From positions 1-64,000 of the forward strand of contig CAWEZX010000014.1 of NCBI GenBank assembly GCA_963813555.1: a stretch of DNA of 64,000 nt, given 5' to 3'. This stretch comes from Roseiarcus sp963813555 (GTDB lineage Bacteria; Pseudomonadota; Alphaproteobacteria; Rhizobiales; Beijerinckiaceae). How positions within the stretch are numbered: position 1 is the stretch's first letter; every line of letters begins with the position of its first letter. The notes beneath the pieces were generated by a model. It saw only the letters and a list, made by a program, of their open reading frames with translations, searched no databases and was not told the origin of the DNA. The position numbers were made by a program, and so were the translations under genes. Below, piece after piece: positions 34,868 to 44,053 of the stretch.

Positions 34868-35696
34868 GTGGAGGTTCGCTTCGCCTATCAGGCCAATTGC
34901 TGGGGTCCGCTCGGCGGCAATGCGGTGGGCGTGACATCGATCGGGCAGCTCACCTACCTCACCTTCGGCGATATGAGCGGGGCGATCTCTCAGATCGGTG
35001 CGGCCGGGTATCAGGGCGTCGAGCTGTTCGACGGCAACGTGCTCGACTATCCGGACGGCGCTGCGGCGCTCAAAGCGGCCCTGGCTCAGGCCGGAGTGCA
35101 ATTGGTGGCGGCCTATTCGGGCCGCCAATTTCATCTTTCCCGACATTCTCGACCAGGAGCTTAGCCGGATCGCCCGCGTGGCCGACGCGGCCGCGGCGCT
35201 TTCGGCCGAGCATCTCGTTGTCGGCGGCGGGGCGAAGCGGCTCGAGGGCGTCGCACCCGGCGACTACGAGCGGCTTGGGGCGGGTCTCGAAAAGGTCGTG
35301 GCGATCGCCAAAACGCGCGGGCTCACGGCGCACTATCACCCACACCTCTCGACAATCGTCGAAGGGCCGGCGGAAGTGGACCGGATCTTCTCCCTGACGT
35401 CGATCCATTTCTGTCCCGACACCGCCCATCTCGCTGCCGCGGGCGGAGACGTGACAGCGATGATCCGCAAACACCGGGACCGTATCGCCTATGTTCATCT
35501 GAAAGGCCTGCGAAGGAAGCCTTTCGCCTTCACGCCGCTCGATGAAGGCGATCTCGACAACGCCGCCGTGATCAAGGCGCTGGCGGAAACGAACTACAGC
35601 GGCTGGATCGCCGCCGAGCTCGACGCCTGGCCGGACCCGAAAAGCGCCGCCGAGCGCAGCTTGGCCTTCATGAAACGAAACATCGAGGCCGCCTAA
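34868..35696 (+). pseudogene. TIM-barrel sugar isomerase/epimerase (IolE/xylose isomerase-like), frameshifted
   Basis: An AP_endonuc_2-fold enzyme of about 276 residues. The first part from GTG 34868 (VEVRFAYQANCWGPLGGN, AAGYQGVELFDGNVLD) runs to VQLVAAYSG. One extra C in 35117-35129 shifts the frame, after which ANFIFPDILDQELSRIA, GGGAKRLEGVAPGDY, HYHPHLSTIVEG, FCPDTAHLAAAGGD and YVHLKGLRRKPFAF follow to the stop at 35696. Metal-ligand His, Asp and Glu positions are kept. Likely an isomerase of inosose or a related keto-sugar (inference). First gene of the sugar operon; the GTG follows AGGAAGG. Confidence 0.83.
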
Positions 35697-35748
35697 AGGG
35701 GGCCCAGGCTGGTCCTTTACCCCAAGCAGGACAAAGGATATTCCGGCG

Positions 35749-36915
35749 ATGACCAAGACGCTGAACGTGGCGATGATCGGCGGTGGTTTCATGGGCAAGG
35801 CCCATGCCTTGGCCTACGCCGCGATGCCGATGTTCTTCTGGCCGCCACCCGCCACGCCGCACCGCCGAGTGGTCGTCGACGTGACCCCCGAGCTCGCCGA
35901 GGCGGCCCGTCAACGCTTCGGCTTCGATGAAGCCGCGACCGACTGGAAGGCCGTCATCGCCCGCAGCGACATCGACGTCGTCGACATTGTGACCCCGAAC
36001 GACGGTCACGCCCCAATCGCGATCGCGGCGGCTGAGGCGGGGAAGCACATCATTTGCGAGAAACCGCTGGCGCGCACCGGGGCGGAAGCGAGGAGCATGC
36101 GGGATGCGGTCGAGAAGGCCGGCGTCAAGCACATGGTCGCCTTCAACTATCGGCGCACGCCCGCTGTTGCGCTGGCAAAGAAGTTTATTGAGAAGGGCAG
36201 GATCGGGAAGATCTTGTCCTTCCGCGGGACCTATCTGCAGGACTGGTCGGCGGACCCGAACGGGCCGCTATCGTGGCGCTTCCAGAGGAAGATCGCGGGC
36301 TCCGGCGCGCTCGGCGACATCGGCACCCACGTCATCGACCTCGCGCGCTACCTCGTCGGCGAGATCACGGCGGTGAACGCCCTGGTCAAGACCTACATTG
36401 CGAGCCGCCCGCTTCAGTCGGGTGGGTTCGACCAGCTCGCCGCCTCCGACAAGAGCGGCAAGGGGCCGCGCGGGGCGGTCGACGTCGACGATGAAGTCCT
36501 GACCCTGGTCAAATTCGCCGACGGCGCCACAGGTTCGATCGAAGCCACGCGCAACGCGTACGGGCGCAACAACTTCATCACACTCGAAATCCACGGCGAC
36601 GGGGGATCGATCGCCTTCAACTACGAGCGCATGGATGAGCTTCAGGTGATGTTCGCCGACGACCCTGGCGATGCGCGTGGGTTCCGCACTGTCTACACCG
36701 GTCCCGCCCACCCGTACGGCGGGGCGCTCTGGCCGATCCCAGCGCTTGGGATCGGCTACGGCGAGACGAAGATCATCGAGTGCCACGACTTCATAAACGC
36801 GATCGTGAAGGGCGAGCAGCCCTCGCCGAACTTCCACGACGGCTGCCGCATCTCCGAGATCGCCGACGCCATCCTGAAGTCAAGCGAGGCGCAGAACTGG
36901 GTTGCCGTCGCGTGA
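35749..36915 (+). CDS. Gfo/Idh/MocA-family oxidoreductase
   Basis: A 388-residue NAD(P)-dependent sugar or polyol dehydrogenase. The Rossmann N-terminus has VAMIGGGFMGKAHALAY. The family motif E-K-P is present as IICEKPLARTGAEA, and the C-terminal substrate domain includes SGALGDIGTHVIDLARYLVG, with the D-x-G-x-H-x-x-D catalytic segment intact. It lies 52 bp after the isomerase gene and overlaps a possible GTG start of the ABC ATPase, so the genes are co-transcribed. Together with the isomerase it suggests catabolism of a cyclitol or unusual sugar. Confidence 0.94.
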   Translation: MTKTLNVAMIGGGFMGKAHALAYAAMPMFFWPPPATPHRRVVVDVTPELAEAARQRFGFDEAATDWKAVIARSDIDVVDIVTPNDGHAPIAIAAAEAGKHIICEKPLARTGAEARSMRDAVEKAGVKHMVAFNYRRTPAVALAKKFIEKGRIGKILSFRGTYLQDWSADPNGPLSWRFQRKIAGSGALGDIGTHVIDLARYLVGEITAVNALVKTYIASRPLQSGGFDQLAASDKSGKGPRGAVDVDDEVLTLVKFADGATGSIEATRNAYGRNNFITLEIHGDGGSIAFNYERMDELQVMFADDPGDARGFRTVYTGPAHPYGGALWPIPALGIGYGETKIIECHDFINAIVKGEQPSPNFHDGCRISEIADAILKSSEAQNWVAVA

Positions 36916-36956
36916 GTGACGATCGCTCTCGAAAACGGCAGTGGAGCGCGACGCGA

Positions 36957-38546
36957 ATGCTTGATCGGGACGCGCGCGACGGGACAGCAGAGCCGCCGGC
37001 CGCCGTCTGGATGGCCGGGATCTCCAAGTCGTTCGGCGGCGTTCAAGCGCTTGCTCATGTCGACTTCAGCGTCCGGTTCGGCGAAGTCCATGCCCTCTTG
37101 GGCGAGAACGGCGCCGGCAAGTCGACGCTGTTGAAGATCTTGCGCGGAGTGCTTCCAGCCAACTCGGGCCAAATCGAGATCGGCGGCAAGGCGCTTCCCG
37201 CAACCAACGCGGACGCGGTCCGTCGCGCCGGCGTAGCGATGATCTTCCAGGAGATGAGCCTCATCCCGACCCTGAGCGTCGCCCAGAACATTTTCCTCAA
37301 TCGCGAGCCGAGAGGCCGCTTGGGCTTCGTCGACGACGAACGGATCATTTGGGAGACGCGAAAGCTGTTTGATGAGTTCGGCGTCGCCATCAACCCCGAG
37401 GCGCCGCTGGTCGAACTCAGCGCCGGTCAGCGACAATTGACGGAAATCGTGAAGGCGCTCTCGGAGAGGAGCCGCATCCTCATCCTCGACGAGCCGACCT
37501 CCGCGTTGTCCGCCTCGGAGGTCGATCGGCTGTTCGTGCTTCTCCGCCGGTTGAGGAGCGATGGCGTTGCGATCATCTACGTCTCCCATCGCACGGACGA
37601 GATCATACGCATCGCCGATCGCGCGACGATCATGCGTGACGGACGGCGCGCCCTCACCGCGCCGCTCAGCGAGCTCTCCCTCGCCACGATTATCGAGCAC
37701 ATCATCGGCCGCGCCTCCCGCGGGCTCGGCGAGATCGAACGTGGCGGAGAGATGCACGGCGAAGCGCTGATCGAATTGCGCAACGCGTCAGGAGCGCGAA
37801 AACCGAGAAATGTTGATCTCGTCATTCATCGAGGAGAGGTGCTCGGAGCAACTGGCCTTCTCGGCAGCGGTCGCAGCTCCCTGGCGCGGCTTCTGTTCGG
37901 CATGGAGCCGCTCGTCGCCGGGGAGATCCTCGTCAAGGGCGTCGAAGCGAACATCCGGTCGCCGCAGGACGGGATCGCGGCCGGCATCGCACTCATTCCG
38001 GAGGATCGGCTGCTCGAGGGCGTGATCGCCCAGCACAGCGTGGCCGCCAACATCGTGCTGCCGGTGCTCGAGCGGGTGAGTAGCTATACCTGGGTGTCGG
38101 AGGCTGCGGCGACCGAAGTAACGCAGGAGCAGATTGCGCAGCTTCGGATCAAGACGGCCTCACCCGACGCTGCGGTGAGCACGCTTTCGGGTGGCAACCA
38201 GCAGAAGGTCGTGGTCGGCAAGTGGCTCGCTAGGACGCCCGCCATTCTCGTTCTGGACGAGCCGACGGCGGGCGTCGACATTGGCGCCAAAAGCGAGATC
38301 GTCAGATTGGTTCGGGAGCTTGCGCGCGCAGGACGCGCGATCCTCATCATCTCGTCCGAGATGCCAGTGCTGCTCGCGGCCTGCGACCGCATCGTCGTGA
38401 TGTCAGAGGGGAGGATCGTCAAGGACATCGCGCGCCATGCGCTCGATCCCTCTTCGGACGCAGGTGCCGACGAAGGCGAGAGGCTTCGCTATGCGGAGCG
38501 CGAACTTCTCATGGCGATCCAGACTGGAGCGGCGATGGCGGCATAG
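36957..38546 (+). CDS. Sugar ABC transporter ATPase, duplicated domain (RbsA/MglA-like)
   Basis: About 529 residues with two ATPase halves. The first has Walker A GENGAGKST, signature LSAGQRQ and Walker B ILILDEPTSAL. The second half has a degenerate Walker A (ATGLLGSGRSSLARL), signature LSGGNQQKV and Walker B LVLDEPTAGVD. This asymmetry is normal for sugar importers of this class. The ATG at 36957 follows GGAG; a GTG at 36912 overlapping the dehydrogenase stop is an alternative. It energises the transporter with the binding protein and permease that follow. Confidence 0.95.
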   Translation: MLDRDARDGTAEPPAAVWMAGISKSFGGVQALAHVDFSVRFGEVHALLGENGAGKSTLLKILRGVLPANSGQIEIGGKALPATNADAVRRAGVAMIFQEMSLIPTLSVAQNIFLNREPRGRLGFVDDERIIWETRKLFDEFGVAINPEAPLVELSAGQRQLTEIVKALSERSRILILDEPTSALSASEVDRLFVLLRRLRSDGVAIIYVSHRTDEIIRIADRATIMRDGRRALTAPLSELSLATIIEHIIGRASRGLGEIERGGEMHGEALIELRNASGARKPRNVDLVIHRGEVLGATGLLGSGRSSLARLLFGMEPLVAGEILVKGVEANIRSPQDGIAAGIALIPEDRLLEGVIAQHSVAANIVLPVLERVSSYTWVSEAAATEVTQEQIAQLRIKTASPDAAVSTLSGGNQQKVVVGKWLARTPAILVLDEPTAGVDIGAKSEIVRLVRELARAGRAILIISSEMPVLLAACDRIVVMSEGRIVKDIARHALDPSSDAGADEGERLRYAERELLMAIQTGAAMAA

Positions 38547-38623
38547 TCGCGCGCAAGCGGGCTTGGCCGGTCCGGCGACGACCGCAGAGTCGAAGAAGAA
38601 GCTGAAGCAAAAGGAGGAAACAG

Positions 38624-39754
38624 ATGAATCAAATGATATCGAGGTCGACGGCGAAGGCGCTGCTATTGGCCGCGGCGCTCATGGTCTCGGCGGCGTCAGG
38701 CCCCCTCCTTGCGGCGGACCCAGATGCAGAGCTCGCCGCGCTCAACGGCAAGGTCATGAGCACCGGACCCAACGGCGAGGCGCCGTCGCCGGCTTCCGCG
38801 GTCACGCTCTCCGACGACGAACTCGCCAAGGTAAAGGGGATGCACGCAACCGCGGCGATCGTCCTGCACTACGGAGGCAACGACTGGTCACGCGCGCAGG
38901 TCGAGGGGCTGAAGGCCGAGTTCGCGGCCCTCGGAATCGACGTGATCGCGGTAACCGACGCGGGATTCAAACCGGAAACCCAGGTCGCCGACATCGAGAC
39001 CGTGATGGCCAAGAAGCCAAGCATCATCGTGTCGATACCGGTGGATCCGGTGTCCGAAGCCGGCGCCTACAAGAAAGCCGCAGACGCGGGAGTGAAGCTT
39101 GTCTTCATGGACAACGTCCCCAAGGGGCTGGTCGCGGGCAAGGACTACGTGAGCGTCGTCTCGGCTGACAATTACGGCAACGGCGTCGCCGCCGGTCTCT
39201 TGATGGCGAAGTTCCTCAAGGGCAAAGGCAATATCGGGGCCGTGTTCCACGCCGCCGACTTCTTCGTGACCAAGCAGCGCTACGAGGGCTTCCAGAAAGC
39301 GATCTCGGAATTCCCGGATATCAAGATCATCGAGGCGCAAGGCGTCGCCGGTCCCGACTTCTCTGGCGACGCCGACAAGGTCGCCTCGGCCATGCTCACT
39401 GCGCACCCAAACATCGACGGCGTCTGGGCCGTCTGGGACGTTCCGGCTGAAGGCGTGATCTCGGCCGCCCGTTCCGCCGGCAAGGACAACCTCGTCATCA
39501 CGACCGAGGATCTGGGCGAGAACGTCGCGATCAACATGGCGCAAGGAAGCTACGTGAAGGGGCTCGGCGCCCAGCGCCCGTATGACCAGGGCGTGACTAA
39601 GGCGAAACTCGGGGCTTACGAACTCTTGGGGAAGAAGGCGCCGAACTATGTGGCGTTGCCGTCGCTCGCCGTGACCAAGGACAATCTCATGGACGCGTGG
39701 AAGGCCGTCTATCACACCGACGCGCCGGCCGACGTCCAGAGCAGCATGAAATAG
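38624..39754 (+). CDS. Periplasmic sugar-binding protein of the ABC importer
   Basis: A 376-residue exported binding protein. The Sec signal (LLLAAALMVSAASGPLLA, cleavage near residue 31) is followed by a peripla_BP_4-type domain with AAIVLHYGGNDWSRAQVEG, VVSADNYGNGVAAG, GVWAVWDVPAEGVIS and QRPYDQGVTKAKLGAYELL. The ribosome site AAGGAGG lies just before the ATG. It has a close cytoplasmic paralogue at 32175. The ligand is unknown but is probably a sugar or cyclitol given its operon. Confidence 0.94.
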   Translation: MNQMISRSTAKALLLAAALMVSAASGPLLAADPDAELAALNGKVMSTGPNGEAPSPASAVTLSDDELAKVKGMHATAAIVLHYGGNDWSRAQVEGLKAEFAALGIDVIAVTDAGFKPETQVADIETVMAKKPSIIVSIPVDPVSEAGAYKKAADAGVKLVFMDNVPKGLVAGKDYVSVVSADNYGNGVAAGLLMAKFLKGKGNIGAVFHAADFFVTKQRYEGFQKAISEFPDIKIIEAQGVAGPDFSGDADKVASAMLTAHPNIDGVWAVWDVPAEGVISAARSAGKDNLVITTEDLGENVAINMAQGSYVKGLGAQRPYDQGVTKAKLGAYELLGKKAPNYVALPSLAVTKDNLMDAWKAVYHTDAPADVQSSMK

Positions 39755-39815
39755 CGATAAACCGCTCTTTCGACCTCCGCCCGGCGAGGATTCGTGCGCC
39801 GAGCCCTTGATCAAC

Positions 39816-40768
39816 ATGAGGAAAAACCATCTCGAGATGACGCCGCCGGTTGAAACGCCTGCCGAGGCTGAGCTCGCGCGAACGGTTGATCGATCGGCGC
39901 GCTGGTCATTCCTCGCGAACTGGCGGGAGTACTTCATCTATATCGGCTTCGCGTGCATTTTCGCGATTTTCGCGCTGACCCTCGGCAACCAGGGATTTCT
40001 CAACCCGACCAATCTCCTCAACATCGTTCGCCAATCGGCGATGATCGCGGTGATGGCCGTTGCCATGACCTTCGTCTTGGCAGCAGGCGAGATCGATCTT
40101 TCCGTCGGCTCCCTGGCGGGATTCTCCTCCGTCGTGACCGCCATGGCGATCCGTGCGGCGGGGACGCCCGCCGGCGTCGCCGCAGGCCTTACGACGGGCG
40201 TCGTCGTTAGCCTCTTCAATGGGCTGATCACGACCCGGGTCGGCATCCCATCGTTTCTGACGACGCTTGCGATGATGGGGATTGCGACCGGCGTGTCGAT
40301 GTGGGCGAGCAATACCGCCGCCATTCCGATCATCGATCGGATGTACGCGTTCGTTTTCGGGGGCGGTAGTCTGGGGCCTGTCCCAATCCTGCTTATATGG
40401 ACTCTCGTTTTCGGCGTGGTCGGCCATCTCGCGCTGCGGAAAACGACCTTCGGCCGGCGCGTTCTCGCCACTGGCGGCAACGAGACCGCCGCCCGCTATA
40501 GCGGCATCGACACCAAGTCGGTCAAGCTTCGGGTGTTGATGATCTCGAGCGTCACTGCAGCCATTGCGGGCATGCTCTATGCGGGCCGGCTCCAGACCGG
40601 CCGCTATCAGTTCGGCCAGGGGGATGAGCTTTCGGTCATCGCCGCGGCGGTGCTTGGCGGCAACAGCCTCTTCGGCGGCGTCGGCACGGTTCCGGGCGCG
40701 ATCGTTGGCGCGCTGATGATCGAACTCATCAACAACGGCTTGATCCTCATGGGGCTCGAGTACAGCTA
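39816..40768 (+). pseudogene. Sugar ABC transporter permease (RbsC-like), 3' end cut by IS630
   Basis: About 317 residues of a BPD_transp_2 permease with around nine hydrophobic segments and the cytoplasmic motif ESGTARYSG-type region seen as GGNETAARYSGIDTKSVK. The frame ends at GLEYS followed by TAA made by the IS630 insertion at 40767. The missing last ~22 residues (QLIARGAIIILAVALSQQ and four more) are found at 41904-41972 beyond the element. They form the final membrane helix, so transport is probably impaired. Rejoining the flanks gives TAG, not a sense codon, at the junction. Confidence 0.85.
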
Positions 40769-41823
40769 AGCAGAGATTCGTGGCTTGGCCAACGGATTGG
40801 GGATGCGCTCGCGGTTGAGATCAATGACGGCGTGATGGATGGCCTGGTCGAGCGCGTCGGCGTCGGTGAAGGTCTGGTGGGCGAGGTGATGGGCCTTAAG
40901 ATCGCGCCAGACCGGCTCGATGTCGTTGAGTTCGGGGGTGTATTTCGGCAGCCATTCGACGGTGAGCCAGTGCGCGCGGGCGGCCAGGGCGGCGAGCGAG
41001 CGTTTGCTGGTGTGGATCGGACCATTGTCCTCGACCAGCACGACCGGCTTGGCCTGTCGCCCGGGCTGCGGTCCAAAGAGACGGTCGAGTTGCTCCAGAT
41101 GGGCGATGAAATCGCCGCTGCGCTTGGTCGGGCTGGTATGGACGATGAGTTGGCGCGTGAGGGGATCGAGCGACCCCAGCATCGCGACCTTCTTGGCCTG
41201 CCCCGGCGCCGGCACACGCAAGTCCGCCCCCGACTTCGCCCAGGCGCGGGCGAGATAGGGATGGGTCAGCGCCTCGCTCTCATCGCCGTAGAGAAGAACG
41301 ATGTCGCCCGCTTCGGCCTGCTGTTTGCGCAGTTGCAGGCGCAGCCCCACCCGTTCCACCTCGCTTTCCGTCTGACGTCCCTTCAGCGTGTGCCGGGGCC
41401 GCCGCCAGCGGAACTTTTTTTTCGCAAGGCCTTGGACAGTTGCGAACGGCTGATGCGCACGCCCTCGCGCGCTTCGATCTCGGCGCGAAGGCGGGGGATC
41501 GTCCAGTTGCGCCGGTCGGCCACAGGTTCTTCCAGCAACGGGGTGGCGACGCGCATGGCGGCTTCACTCTTCACCGGAGGCGGGCCCGGCGCGATGCTGG
41601 TCTTCAGCGCTGCCACACCGCCGGCGGTGAAGTCGCTGCGCCACAGCCGAACCGTATCTTCGCGCACGCCAAACGCCTCCGCGATCCTGGGGCTGGTCCA
41701 ACCAGCCAGCGTCAAAAGCACGGCGCGGGCGCGGTCCGCCTCGCCGCGATCGCGCGAACCGGCAACAGCCAAGAGGCCGGCGCGTTGTTCATCGCTCGCC
41801 ATAATCGGAGACTTTCCCGCCAT
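40766..41823 (-). CDS. IS630-family transposase, expressed through a -1 shift at a run of eight A
   Basis: The first frame, from ATG 41823 (MAGKSPIMASDEQRAG), has HTH motifs (TSPRIAEAFGVREDTVRLWR, then RISRSQLSKALRKK). At 41415-41422 the coding strand has eight A. Slipping back one base continues into KFRWRRPRHTLKGRQ and the DDE domain: YGDESEALTHPYL, VVLVEDNGPIHTSK and PELNDIEPVWRDLK. Such A-runs drive recoding in several IS families, so this is likely programmed rather than damage. The stop codon TAG is formed by the element end plus the target TA, so it depends on the insertion site. Confidence 0.87.
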
Positions 41824-41900
41824 GTCATACACCTTGCGAATCGGCGCAGGCAGCCAACCGCAAAAAACCTATCCGTTGGTTAGCCAAACGGAATTCTGCT
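40769..41900 (-). mobile_element. IS630-family insertion sequence (1132 bp)
   Basis: The inverted ends are AGCAGAGATTCGTGGCTTGG (left) and AGCAGAATTCCGTTTGGCTA (right, read inward), with CCAACGGAT shared further in. The dinucleotide TA flanks both sides (40767-40768 and 41901-41902), the IS630 target duplication. It carries one transposase gene with an internal frameshift site. Confidence 0.93.
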
Positions 41901-41903
41901 TAG

Positions 41904-41972
41904 CAGCTGATCGCTCGCGGAGCGATCATCATCCTGGCCGTGGCGCTGAGCCAGCAGACGCGTCGGACTTGA
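41904..41972 (+). pseudogene. Permease 3' end separated by IS630
   Basis: The frame reads QLIARGAIIILAVALSQQ followed by TRRT and TGA, the last transmembrane helix of RbsC-type permeases. It continues the gene interrupted at 40768. The codon before it is TAG (41901-41903). Confidence 0.85.
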
Positions 41973-42702
41973 GCCCGAGCAGCTTGACCAAGTGACGAGT
42001 TGAAAGGCGATTCTGGCGGGGGCGGGCCAATGCCAATCGCGGCTGGGCGACGCAAAGGAAAATCGTTGTACGTTTGATCAAGCGCCAACCGATCTCTGAG
42101 GGATCGTTCGCTATTGGCGCAATCCCTTTTTGTTCCTCTCCGGCAATGACCGGTTTTGCGCTGTTCCCCCTTTTAGTGCAGGAGGAAGCGATGATTATTC
42201 GTCCTGGGCGGAAGCGAACCTCTCTTCGTCTTCGCGCGCGGCGTTAAATCAGACGGCGCGGGGTAACCGCCGGGGGCCACTCAAGCGGCGACCCGCGCAG
42301 GGCACTCGCAACGATGGTGCATTTCTCGCAATGTGCACCATCGAACCCAAACTCCCGCGCACGGGGCACCGGCCCGCCGACGTCGCGATCTGGCGCCCGT
42401 GCACCAATTCAGTCGCAGTCATTCTGACTCCGAGACCCTATCTCCGACGGCCAGGTTTGCGCCATCCTCCCTGGGGTCGGCGCCTGCGCTCGCGTGGGCC
42501 TTTCGGATCGAGGCAAACCAAAAACCGAAGCGCAGTCGTTCGAATGGCGAAACGCGCGGCAGAGGCGACGCGGGCTTATCCTCCTCCTAGCGGGTTCGCG
42601 TTCGCTTTCGGATCCGCTTTGCGAGCCGGTCGCTGTTGTTCGGCGCGCGGTCAACTCAACGCGAAGGCTCGGAATACGCGAGACATGGAGACATAATCGA
42701 AT
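41973..42702. other. Gene-free stretch after the sugar operon
   Basis: No frame resembles a known protein. One perfect hairpin (42312-42343) is present. The boundary between the accessory region and the core gene block lies here or at the tRNA. Confidence 0.45.
42312..42343. repeat. Perfect 10-bp inverted repeat
   Basis: CGATGGTGCA (42312-42321) and TGCACCATCG (42334-42343) with a 12-base loop. No T-run follows on either side, so an operator or processing site is as likely as a terminator. Confidence 0.5.
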
Positions 42703-42963
42703 TCATTGGTCGCCGCTCACGAACGGTGAAAGGTGGGCTTCCCATTCGCCCGGCCTGTACGAAAGGATTTGCATAGAACCTTTATCGTTCCATTCGACAT
42801 TAAAGACCTTCTTGCGCGCGAACCAAATATCGATCCCGTAGGACAAATTCTCTTCGCCGCCGAGCAGCGCGCATTGGTACCGCATGAGTTGGCTCATCGG
42901 CGGCAGGAGCTGAAAGGGCGTGCGAAGCTTAATTGCCACGTCACTTATCTCCGCGCCCATCAC
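42703..42963 (-). CDS. Small hypothetical protein
   Basis: 86 residues with protein-like composition (LRTPFQLLPPMSQLMRYQ, FNVEWNDKGSMQILSYRP, GEWEAHLSPFV). No domain is recognised and no signal peptide is seen. The start at 42963 is uncertain. It is the only plausible coding frame between the IS630 region and the tRNA. Confidence 0.45.
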   Translation of the reverse strand: MMGAEISDVAIKLRTPFQLLPPMSQLMRYQCALLGGEENLSYGIDIWFARKKVFNVEWNDKGSMQILSYRPGEWEAHLSPFVSGDQ

Positions 42964-43050
42964 GGGGCAGTCGCGTTACCCATATGCATACCCCGTAGAA
43001 GCCACCTCGATTTTTGAATGTCATATTTTAATTTAAATCATTGATCTGTT

Positions 43051-43127
43051 TGGTGTCCCGGAGAGGACTTGAACCTCTGACCCCAGGTTTAGGAAACCTG
43101 TGCTCTATCCAGCTGAGCTACCGGGAC
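43051..43127 (-). tRNA. tRNA-Arg (anticodon CCT)
   Basis: The minus strand gives a full cloverleaf: acceptor GTCCCGG pairing with CCGGGAC, D-arm with AGCTCAGCTGGATAGAGC, anticodon stem CAGGT/ACCTG around the loop TTCCTAA (anticodon CCT), T-arm AGAGG-TTCAAGT-CCTCT, and CCA encoded at 43051-43053. It decodes AGG. Such tRNAs are frequent integration sites, and accessory genes end just beside it, but no attachment repeat was found. Confidence 0.97.
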
Positions 43128-43177
43128 TCTTAAATCAACGCCATGGCAGGTATGGACAAAGCAAGCCCCACCGCTGC

Positions 43178-44053
43178 ATGTCCCCTAGCATGAATTTCCG
43201 CTTCGCACACCGCAGCGGCGTATCGTGGCTTCACACCCGGTTGTGGCTGCTCGGCGCTTGCGCCACGCTCTCAGCTGTCGTTCTCGTCTCGCCCTGCCTT
43301 GCGGCCTGCGGCCGGGCGGCTGGGCGCGTTCGGGCGGTCAGCATTGATGAGCGCCTCGATATCGCGCTGAGCGACGGTCGAATTGTGAGGCTTGGCGGGC
43401 TGGATGCGCCCAACGCCGAACGCGGCGGACCAGAAATCGCCAATGGAGCGCGTGAGTTCCTGAACGAACGACTGCTCGGCCGGGAAGCGGACCTTATCCT
43501 TTTGGCCGGCGGCACCGATCGCTGGGGCAGGACGGTCGCCGACCTCATTGTCCCCGATCCGCCGGGCGGGTCGGCCGGCTCGACCGCGGCGGCGCTGCTG
43601 ACGGCAGGCTATGCCCGGGTCAGGCCGGAGTTCGAGACCCGAGGCTGCGCTGCCGAGCGGCTCATGATCGAAGAGGGCGCGCGCCAAGGGGGAACAGGAA
43701 TATGGCGCGATCCTGAGTTCGCCGTGATACAATCGTCCAATTCCGCCGAGCTCCGGCGACGGGACGGCAGATTTGTGGTGGTCGAGGGTATGGTGCGAAG
43801 GGTTGGCTTCGCGCGTTCGCGCATCTATCTTGAACTTGTCCCCCGCGATGGTCCGACGATCGTGGTCGCGCGCAAGCTGGAGACGGCTTTGGCCCGAGAG
43901 GGACGGACGGTCGGGGGGCTGGTCGGACAAACGATCCGGACTCGCGGCGCCCTCGATGACCGGTTCGGTCTGAGAATCGAGGTGGCCGACCCGGCGATGA
44001 TTGAAATTGTGCGTCGCGCCGACGCGCCAGGAGAAGCGAAACCGCATCCATGA
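43178..44053 (+). CDS. Exported SNase-like (thermonuclease-fold) protein
   Basis: About 291 residues. A signal peptide or N-terminal anchor (LLGACATLSAVVLVSPCLAAC) precedes a staphylococcal-nuclease-like domain: RLGGLDAPNAERGGPEIANGA, DRWGRTVADLIV and AGYARVRPEFETRGC. A second part (FVVVEGMVRRVGFARSRIYL) resembles an OB-fold. Key arginines for nuclease activity are partly kept, so enzymatic function is uncertain. Starts at 43178 and 43190 are both possible. It overlaps the M48 gene by ATGA, so the two are coupled. Confidence 0.8.
   Translation: MSPSMNFRFAHRSGVSWLHTRLWLLGACATLSAVVLVSPCLAACGRAAGRVRAVSIDERLDIALSDGRIVRLGGLDAPNAERGGPEIANGAREFLNERLLGREADLILLAGGTDRWGRTVADLIVPDPPGGSAGSTAAALLTAGYARVRPEFETRGCAAERLMIEEGARQGGTGIWRDPEFAVIQSSNSAELRRRDGRFVVVEGMVRRVGFARSRIYLELVPRDGPTIVVARKLETALAREGRTVGGLVGQTIRTRGALDDRFGLRIEVADPAMIEIVRRADAPGEAKPHP

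Noticed and set aside
42130..42696. 188-codon plus-strand frame after the IS630 region
   Set aside because: No domain, low-complexity Arg/Ser/Pro composition and no convincing ribosome site.
43051..43127. tRNA as a confirmed phage or island attachment site
   Set aside because: No duplicated 3' tRNA segment and no integrase gene next to it in this window.
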